A program made the position numbers and the translations under genes. The notes beneath the pieces were generated by a model that was not told where the DNA came from, did not search any database, and saw only the letters and a list, made by a program, of their open reading frames with translations. A stretch of DNA of 6,934 nt, taken from assembly GCA_030744095.1 (NCBI GenBank), contig JASLRF010000278.1:1-6934 (forward strand), written 5' to 3'. Every line of letters starts with the position of its first letter. Positions within the stretch are counted from its first letter, which is position 1. Shown in pieces: positions 5,385 through 6,934 of the stretch. The DNA comes from Pirellulaceae bacterium (lineage in GTDB: Bacteria > Planctomycetota > Planctomycetia > Pirellulales > Pirellulaceae).

Positions 5385-6934
5385 ATGAAGGCGTGGACGC
5401 GACCGCTTAACTTATTCATGGCGCTGCTGGTGCCCTCGATTCTCTTGATCGCTACGTCATCAGCAGCTGCTGTTGAGCCTGCGCGTGAGTTTCTGGCGGC
5501 CCTCCGGGAGCGCAAGTACTTTGACGAAGCGCTCGAGTATCTCGACCAGATCGCCAAAAATCCGGCCGTTCCCATCGAGTTGAAAGAATCGCTGCTGTAC
5601 GAGAAAGGTGTAACGCTGGTCGAAGCATCGCGCGAACAGGGCGATCCAGGCTTGCGAGAAAAGGCCCTAAATGACGCGCAACAGCTCTTGAATCAGTTTG
5701 TGGGTCAACGCCCTGACCACGCAAAAGCGAACGCGGCCCGCAGCCAGCTTGGCAATCTGATTGTCGAACGCGCCCGCATGAAAGTGGAAGACGCCAAAAA
5801 AACGGACAATAAGCAGAAGTTGCTGGCTGAAGCTTCAAAACTGTACGAGGAGGGATTTCAGGTATTTAAAGCGTTGCAAGAAAGCGTCAAGGCACAGCTC
5901 GAACCGATTCCCAAAGTTCTTGACAAACGGGACAAACAGCAAGCAAAAATGGCCGAGCTCCGCTTGCAGCTGCGGGCCGATTATCTGCAGACGCTCCTGT
6001 TAGCTGCCGCCATTCGCGAAGAGTCCGCCGACGCGGTACCTGCCAAGGATCCAAAGCACGCCGAACTACTCAACGACGCGGCGACCCAATACGCAGACAT
6101 CTACACGAAGTATCGTAGCCGACTGGCCGGCCTATATGCGCGAATGTACCAAGGTCGCTGCAATCAGAAGTTGGAGAAATTCCGCGACGCACTCGGCTAT
6201 TTCTCCGAATTGCTGGACCAACCCGACGAGCCGGAGGCGTTTCGCAAGCTCAAGACACTCACCATGAAGCTAGCGATGGAATGTTGGCTCCACGAATCTG
6301 AGAAAAAATTCATGGAGGCGATCAAACGAGGATCATCCTGGATCGCAAAATCGCGGCCCACCGAAGATCGTGAACCGGACTGGCTGTATCTTCGTTACCT
6401 GCTTGCCAAGGCCTACCAGATGCAAGCTGTCGACGCGAGTGCGAAAGGCGAAACGGCCACGGCAAATCGCTCGCGAAGCGATGCCCGCAAACTGGCTCAG
6501 TTCGTTTCCAGGTTTACGAGCGATTATCAAAAAGATGCCCAGCAATTGGTCGCCGAATTGGGCGGCCCTGATCGCACCAGCGAAAAAGTAATCCCCACAA
6601 CATTTGCCGAGGCAAAGAACGCCGGCAAAGAGGCGCTGGACTCGATCCAGCCGGCAACGCTGGTCGTGACCAAAGTCCCGGCCCGAATTGCGGCCGAGAA
6701 AGACGCCACGGTCAAAGCTGAACTTCAGAAGCAACTCGATGCAGCAAAACAAACGTTGGCCACAGCCCAAGACGACGCGATGGGGTATTTTCGCGATGCA
6801 CTGCGACTGGCTGATGACGACACGTCAAACGAAGAGATCACAGTCGTCCGCTACTTTCTCTGCTACCTCTATTACACGCGGAAGGACTTTTTTGACGCTG
6901 GCCTGATGGGTGAGTTTATCTCCCACCGCTATCC
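5385..6934 (+). CDS. Secreted TPR-like helical repeat protein, N-terminal 516 residues (runs off right edge)
   Basis: The frame is open from ATG 5385 to the edge with no stop. Residues 1-29 form a signal peptide: MKAWTRPLNL, a hydrophobic core FMALLVPSILLIA, then TSSAAA before VEPA. The mature part is strongly helical and charged. TPR-like units are seen at about 33-60 (FLAALRERKYFDEALEYLDQ), 250-281 (LYARMYQGRCNQKLEKFRDA followed by LGYFSELL) and 487-516 (VVRYFLCYLYYTRKDFFDAG). Lys/Glu/Ala-rich segments lie between them, for example around 130-200 and 430-475. TPR arrays usually bind protein partners; a substrate cannot be named. The protein should act in the periplasm or at the cell surface, on the same side as the VWA domain encoded upstream, which makes a physical link plausible but unproven. 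The start is chosen by GGAGG at 9 bases and by the signal peptide directly after it. Total length and any C-terminal domain are outside the window. Confidence 0.85.
   Translation, partial: MKAWTRPLNLFMALLVPSILLIATSSAAAVEPAREFLAALRERKYFDEALEYLDQIAKNPAVPIELKESLLYEKGVTLVEASREQGDPGLREKALNDAQQLLNQFVGQRPDHAKANAARSQLGNLIVERARMKVEDAKKTDNKQKLLAEASKLYEEGFQVFKALQESVKAQLEPIPKVLDKRDKQQAKMAELRLQLRADYLQTLLLAAAIREESADAVPAKDPKHAELLNDAATQYADIYTKYRSRLAGLYARMYQGRCNQKLEKFRDALGYFSELLDQPDEPEAFRKLKTLTMKLAMECWLHESEKKFMEAIKRGSSWIAKSRPTEDREPDWLYLRYLLAKAYQMQAVDASAKGETATANRSRSDARKLAQFVSRFTSDYQKDAQQLVAELGGPDRTSEKVIPTTFAEAKNAGKEALDSIQPATLVVTKVPARIAAEKDATVKAELQKQLDAAKQTLATAQDDAMGYFRDALRLADDDTSNEEITVVRYFLCYLYYTRKDFFDAGLMGEFISHRY

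Noticed and set aside
5796..5802. Run of seven A in the TPR gene as a possible frameshift site
   Set aside because: The frame stays open with consistent helical sequence on both sides to the window edge.
1..6934. CRISPR array, insertion sequence, tRNA or rRNA, phage or toxin-antitoxin genes
   Set aside because: I looked for regularly spaced repeats, transposase motifs, terminal inverted repeats and tRNA-like folds and saw none; the only tandem repeats are the three short units at 2856-2906.

Overview
The window looks like a piece of a chromosome from a Planctomycetota bacterium, probably a Pirellulales relative. This is inferred from moderately high GC, an ECF sigma factor with no zinc-finger anti-sigma gene beside it, large secreted or membrane proteins of little-described families, and long spacers between genes. 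No ribosomal or other taxonomic marker is present, so the assignment is tentative.

Layout. Positions 1-1714 lie on the minus strand and hold two closely spaced genes. The first transcribed (284-1714) encodes a 476-residue protein with a membrane segment near each end and a beta-rich, OB-fold-like domain between them. The second starts at a GTG at 234, begins with a signal peptide and runs off the left edge. Positions 1715-2359 form a 645-base divergent spacer with small inverted repeats and no convincing gene. From 2360 rightwards everything is on the plus strand: a TTG-started ECF sigma factor (2360-2860), a 715-residue single-pass membrane protein with a YfbK-type von Willebrand A module (2947-5094), a 290-base spacer with a possible promoter built around a palindrome, and a secreted TPR-like protein (5385 to the right edge, incomplete).

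How the genes may work together. The sigma gene is followed after 86 bases by the membrane VWA protein. That protein's cytoplasmic N-terminus (about 95 residues) is made of three copies of a 26-28 residue motif, LDxxLRxVPLPxDFLxRLR. This is followed by one transmembrane helix and a large extracytoplasmic VWA region. The arrangement suggests a sigma factor held by, or signalling with, a membrane protein whose sensor is a metal-dependent-adhesion-like domain, and it is the best candidate here for an undescribed system. The VWA MIDAS has an Asp where its third ligand, Thr, is expected. The downstream secreted TPR protein could be an extracytoplasmic partner, but that is inferred from adjacency only.

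The sigma-VWA spacer also contains three imperfect 16-18 bp direct repeats, the first overlapping the sigma stop codon and the last forming a perfect 8-bp hairpin, which could tune expression of the second gene.
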